From NCBI GenBank assembly GCA_964448935.1, contig CAYVBE010000057.1, positions 1 through 20,572 of the forward strand: 20,572 nucleotides of DNA, written 5' to 3'. Position numbers and translations under genes: made by a program. Shown here in pieces: positions 16,748-20,572 of the stretch; the first letter of the stretch is position 1, and every line of letters begins with the position of its first letter. Under the pieces are notes generated by a model. It saw only the letters and a list, made by a program, of their open reading frames with translations. It made no database searches and was not told the origin of the DNA. Origin of the DNA: CAYVBE01 sp964448935 (lineage in GTDB: Bacteria; Planctomycetota; Brocadiia; SM23-32).

Positions 16748-16875
16748 TAGGGCGCCGGCCCTGCGTATTCAACGCGCCCGCCCCCGGACTTCGTGGAGTT
16801 GCGTGCGGCAGAGATCCCTCTGAACCATTCAGCCGATCCCACGGAGCCGGGCAACGCCGACAGCGGCCCCCACTT

Positions 16876-18768
16876 TCATTCGAAAGTCGCTCCCCACGGT
16901 TCGATGATCTCCACTTCGTGCTCCCGCCGGAGGTGCTCCACGATGTCGGGCAGGTCGAAGTGCAGCAGCATGTCGGGCACCAGCACGGAGTGCGACCAGT
17001 TGTGCAGGTCGGACGCCACCATGTCCTCGAACGCCGGGATGCAGTTCTTGATCCGCACCTTGCCCAGACCCGGCATGAAGGGCGCCGCGTAGAGCGCGAT
17101 GACCGCTCCCAGACCCCGCCCGGCCAGGTCGAAAGTCTCATACCCTTGCGCCCGCAGCAGTTGGGCCACCCGCAGCAGATCGAATACCCGCCGCCCGCTC
17201 AGCGGGAAGCCCATCATGTTGCAGTAGGAGCTGTAGAAGAAATCGGAATCGTAGAGCGCGAAGTAATCGGCGTGGCCGCAGGTGCCATAGCGCGATTCGC
17301 CCGTCCCGCGCGTGCTGACGACGAACACGGGCCGTTCGCTTTCGAGATGCTCGTGGAGGAACGGTTCGTCCTCGAATTCCCCGTCGTCCTCGACGTGCGG
17401 CAGGTAGAGGGTGACACGCTTGAGCGGCGGGATGCGGAACCGGGCGTCCTCCGGGGGCGGGTATTTGAGGACCGCCCAGACGCTCTCCTCGGTCGCCACG
17501 GCGATGCGCGACCGCCCGTCCCGGGGTCTGAGGATGCGGTACTCGGGCGGGTCGGGCGGAAGGTCTTCCAGTTTCAGCAACTCCCTCAGCCTGCCGGGCT
17601 TGAAGCCCTCACGCTTGTTCCGCGCCCGGGCCAGTTTCCTCCGTGTGAAATCCACCACCCGCCGGCCGCCTTCGCGCACCACCTGGCCGCTCGGCGTGCA
17701 GTTGAGCTCCTCTGGCTCGTGCAGCGTGAGCTCCGGCTCCCGGGCATCGGCGTTCACGCCGGCGTGCAGGCAGAAAAAGCCGTACATCGCCTCGCGCAGG
17801 TCCCGAGTGAATCCGTGCCCGCCCCTTCCGGTGACCATCTCGATATCGTCCGCCGCGCACAGCACTTCGTACACGCGCTGCAGGTGCTCGAACGCCGCTC
17901 GCGAGCCCCGTTGGTCGAAAAAATCATCTTCCTTCGTGCAGATCAGCGTGGGGCGGGGCGCGGCTGCCGTCAGATGGTCGTATTCCTCGAAGCCGCCCTC
18001 GATGACGCCGGGCAGGATCTGCTCCGTATCGGCCGGCAGCTCGTTCTCCAGGTTGCGTCGGTACGAGGTGATGTAGCACGACGGCGCGGCCATGGTGAAC
18101 CGATCCTCCAGCGCGGTCAAGATCGTGGTCATGGTGCCGCCGCCCGAGTTGCCCGTCAATCCCACGCGCGTGGGGTCGGCCTCGGGGCGGTCCAGCAGCA
18201 CGTCCAGCGCGCGGACGCCGTCCCAGGCCCGCCAGGTGCCGAAGTATTCGCCCAGCATGTACTGCTGGTTGCCGATCGTGATGTGCTCGGCCACGCAGCC
18301 GGGAATCACGTCCTTGTGGTCCGGGTATTGGAACCGCTCGCCCTGGCCGATGGGGTCGTAGATGAGCACCAGGAAGCCCTTCGAGGCGAGTCCCGCGCAG
18401 AAGCTCTGGTAAAGCTCGGCCGCCTTGCCCTCGTTCGAGTGGCCGCACGCCCCCAGCACGCAGGGGAACGGGCCGTCACCGTCGGGCACGTAAAGGTTGG
18501 CCGTCACCGGGAAGTCCGGCCGGCTCTCGAACAAGATATTCTCGATGCGATAGCCGTCGCACCGAATATCACCCGTCACCCGCGTCCGCAGGTCGCACCG
18601 CTCCTGCGGCAGCGCATACAGGGCACGCAGCTTGCGGCGGCAGTCCTCCACATAAGCCCGCATCTCCTCGCCGGTCTCGATGGCGGAAAACCGCCGCCGA
18701 CGCTCCCGGTCAAACTCACCAAACCGCCGCTCCACATAATCCTGCACAACCCGCGGAAAGCTGCTCAT
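16876..18768 (-). CDS. Tandem alpha/beta hydrolase, acetyl-xylan-esterase-like; second domain degenerate
   Basis: A 630-residue protein with no signal peptide, so probably cytoplasmic. Domain 1 (~60-340) is an alpha/beta hydrolase of the acetyl-xylan-esterase/dienelactone-hydrolase type. The nucleophile elbow is GNSGG with S208; the probable acid is D282 in the KEDDFFD stretch; the catalytic histidine is H318 in GRGGHGF. Domain 2 (~410-625) repeats the fold: STRGTGESRYG corresponds to YDPIGQGER of domain 1, but the elbow reads GRGLG, with glycine 552 where serine is needed. The protein is about twice the usual family length. It probably removes acyl groups from plant- or algal-type oligosaccharides. 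It starts 18 bases after the glycoside hydrolase stop, so the two are likely cotranscribed and act on the same glycan. The exact substrate cannot be read from sequence. Confidence 0.88.
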   Translation of the reverse strand: MSSFPRVVQDYVERRFGEFDRERRRRFSAIETGEEMRAYVEDCRRKLRALYALPQERCDLRTRVTGDIRCDGYRIENILFESRPDFPVTANLYVPDGDGPFPCVLGACGHSNEGKAAELYQSFCAGLASKGFLVLIYDPIGQGERFQYPDHKDVIPGCVAEHITIGNQQYMLGEYFGTWRAWDGVRALDVLLDRPEADPTRVGLTGNSGGGTMTTILTALEDRFTMAAPSCYITSYRRNLENELPADTEQILPGVIEGGFEEYDHLTAAAPRPTLICTKEDDFFDQRGSRAAFEHLQRVYEVLCAADDIEMVTGRGGHGFTRDLREAMYGFFCLHAGVNADAREPELTLHEPEELNCTPSGQVVREGGRRVVDFTRRKLARARNKREGFKPGRLRELLKLEDLPPDPPEYRILRPRDGRSRIAVATEESVWAVLKYPPPEDARFRIPPLKRVTLYLPHVEDDGEFEDEPFLHEHLESERPVFVVSTRGTGESRYGTCGHADYFALYDSDFFYSSYCNMMGFPLSGRRVFDLLRVAQLLRAQGYETFDLAGRGLGAVIALYAAPFMPGLGKVRIKNCIPAFEDMVASDLHNWSHSVLVPDMLLHFDLPDIVEHLRREHEVEIIEPWGATFE

Positions 18769-18786
18769 GGGATCGGTCCTCCCGGC

Positions 18787-20572
18787 TCACTGTCTCTCGT
18801 CGGACAACGGGCGAAGCGTCACTACCGCTCTGCCGGTGACGGCCAGTTGCAGCTCGGCCCACGCGCGGTCTCCGTCCCGTTTCGCGGCCAGCTCTCGCTG
18901 CCCGGCGCGGCCCTCGCCGGTCACTGACACGGCGTATCTTACCGGGGACGGCACGGGCAGGCGAATGCGCACGGGGACCGGCGCGGGCGGCGCGACGGAT
19001 GCGCGCCTAAACCGCAGGTAATCCACCGCGGCATAGTTCCCCTCTCCACCGGACACGCGCAACCCGATCTCCGCCTCCTGCGGCCGGAGGTCATCCATCA
19101 CGTCCGCAAGGGCCACGTGTACCTTCTCCGGTTCGTCGCTTGAAGCGAGTTCCACCGACCGGCCGTCGGCGAACTTCACGCTCAGCGTCCATCGCCCCCG
19201 GCAATCCGTTACCGCCGCTTCGACGGCCGGAAACCGCGCGGGGTCGTGCCAGAACCGCCGGTAGAATCCGCAGTGCGTGCGCCCCGCTCCAACGGTGAGG
19301 GTCACCTTTCCGTCGGCCTTCTCGGCCTTTCCCCAGAACGCGTGCCACGGCGACAGACCGCCCTCGTCGAACTCGTCCGACGGATCCTCGCCCGCCCGCA
19401 GGGCGTCCACCTCCGCCGGGTTCACCACCAGGGCGACCCGCCGGTCCGCCGTGCTGCCGGCCACATAGACGCCACGCAGGGGCGATCCGTCCGGAGAGGT
19501 CATCGAGACGTCCAGCCTCCGGGCGCCCCGGCCGGCCAGTTCCAGGTAATCGGAAAACACCGCGTAAGCCGGCCTCGGACGGGCCTCCTCGTCCAGCAGG
19601 CCGTACTCGTTTGTGTCCCCGCCGGCGTTGAAGTTGGTCACCTTCGCCGGGCCGCAGGCCAGCAGGCGGGCCATGCCGATGTTGGTGTCGCGTCTCTGCG
19701 ACTCCGGCGTGCTACCCCTGCGCCAGACGTATCCCTGCTCGTTCGGGTAGATCTCCGTATCGCAGCCCTGTGACATCAGGTGGCCCTCCACCATGCCGTA
19801 GGCGACGTCCCACAGCCCGCGCGGCGCGTAGCAGTGGAAGCCGAAAAGATCAACGCTGTCCGCAACGCCCTCCTCGACCATCGTGGTCACAAAGGGGTCC
19901 ACCCACCTGCCCGTCGTGCCCGCCATGCCTCCCAGGATCACCTGCGCCTCGGGATCGAGCCGTCGGATGATCGGCACAAGCGCCTTGCTCAGCCGGGCGA
20001 ACTCCTGCGGCGTGCCCCGCCAGAAACCGGGCACGTTGGCCTCGTTCCATATCTCCCAGTCCTCCACGCGATCGGCATACCGCGCGACGACCCGCTCTAC
20101 GATGGCGCGGTAAGCGTCGGTATCGGGAGGCATCATGTGCCGGCGGTCCTCCACCTCGGCCCAGCGCTTCGGACTGATGGCCGCCCATTCCGGCGTTCCC
20201 TCCAGGAGCACCTGGCAGTGGTCGCTCAGGGCCAGATACCGCTCCATATGCTCGTCGAATCTCGTCCACGGGTCGGGGTCGTCCGGAGCGCCGATCCACC
20301 ATGGACGCGACGTGCAGCGCAGCCGGCTCCGCCCCCTCGGGGTCCACCTCTCCCACCGGCAGGCGCCACTCCAGCGGGCCTCCCACGCTCGCCTCCTCGG
20401 GCGGCGCAACGGTCAGGTGGTCGTCCGGGTCCACCGCCCCCTCGCGCAGGTCACGCGCCAGCCGCGCCATCGCCACCACCGTCTCAGGCCCGTACGGCCA
20501 CAGTTCGGGGTCTTCACGCGAGGTCCAGAGCCTCCCGGAGGAGATGATGGCGCGCCGCTGCCCGTTTGTCAC
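18787..20572 (-). pseudogene. Clan GH-A (GH39-like) glycoside hydrolase, 5'-partial, with apparent frameshift
   Basis: The coding region enters from the right edge. One frame carries about 90 sensible residues (SSGRLWTSRED through AALHVAS). At about 20302 the sensible reading moves to another frame, continuing WWIGAPDDPDPWTRFDEHMERY and on for about 500 residues. One extra base at the junction would explain it. The catalytic features survive downstream: the acid/base glutamate in WEIWNEANVPGFW and a probable nucleophile in YPNEQGY, followed by a beta-rich C-terminal part (AAVDYLRFRR). The WNE...FW pattern resembles GH39 beta-xylosidase/iduronidase-type enzymes, but another clan GH-A family is possible. 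Likely role: cleaving oligosaccharides, with the esterase gene just downstream. The shift may be a sequencing or assembly error rather than a true pseudogene. The N-terminus, including any signal peptide, lies outside. Confidence 0.75.

Larger units (their letters stand above)
16583..16875 (-). other. Intergenic region with promoter and candidate operators
   Basis: This 293-bp gap between the esterase stop and the regulator start is the only substantial non-coding stretch. It holds the promoter and the two inverted repeats listed separately. A 5-bp GC hairpin (16749-16762) lacks a following T-run, so I do not call a terminator. I see no RNA gene and no supported short ORF. Confidence 0.7.

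Noticed and set aside
16749..16762. GC hairpin as a terminator after the esterase gene
   Set aside because: The stem is only 5 bp and no T-run follows on the minus strand.
16918..18927. 669-residue open frame on the plus strand
   Set aside because: Antisense shadow of the esterase gene, which has a full catalytic triad.
1..20572. tRNA, rRNA, CRISPR array, insertion sequence or phage genes
   Set aside because: No regularly spaced direct repeats, transposase or integrase motifs, or RNA-gene signatures were seen on either strand by eye.

Overview
The window is GC-rich, and every gene I can support reads on the minus strand, so gene order runs from high to low coordinates. The content points to an uncultured, polysaccharide-degrading bacterium: large secreted multidomain proteins, FGE-sulfatase-fold and PQQ-propeller domains, a LamG-tailed beta-helix protein, a GntR/LacI-type sugar regulator and a MoxR/Bat locus. 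This style is common in the Planctomycetota-Verrucomicrobiota-Lentisphaerota/Kiritimatiellota group. That assignment is an inference from gene content; no phylogenetic marker is present.

Region 1 (20572-16876) holds a clan GH-A glycoside hydrolase resembling GH39, cut by the right window edge and carrying an apparent +1 frameshift near 20302. Eighteen bases downstream lies a tandem alpha/beta hydrolase of the acetyl-xylan-esterase type; its second domain has lost the nucleophile serine.

Region 2 (16875-16583) is the only sizeable intergenic gap, at 293 bp. It holds a sigma70-like promoter with a perfect TTGACA box and two imperfect inverted repeats that could be operators.

Region 3 (16582-7984) begins with an AraR-like regulator. 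Next is a roughly 1339-residue secreted protein made of a novel N-terminal domain, two FGE-fold domains without the catalytic cysteines and a PQQ-type propeller. A secreted beta-helix/LamG protein follows.

Region 4 (7954-938) is a MoxR-Bat cluster: moxR ATPase, DUF58, a DUF4381-like protein, a BatA-like VWA protein and a giant BatB-like VWA protein fused to a CBM9-like domain and a TPR tail. After 32 bp comes a second secreted protein (905 to the left edge), whose N-terminal domain is a paralogue of the one in the FGE/PQQ protein.

From the regulator to the left edge no gap exceeds 37 bp, several junctions overlap or have strong Shine-Dalgarno coupling, and I see no terminator. The simplest reading is one long transcription unit. 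In it a sugar-responsive regulator, secreted glycan-binding or glycan-cleaving proteins and an envelope MoxR/VWA machine are co-expressed. The two paralogous N-terminal-domain proteins bracket the Bat machine and may be its clients or partners; this is a hypothesis.
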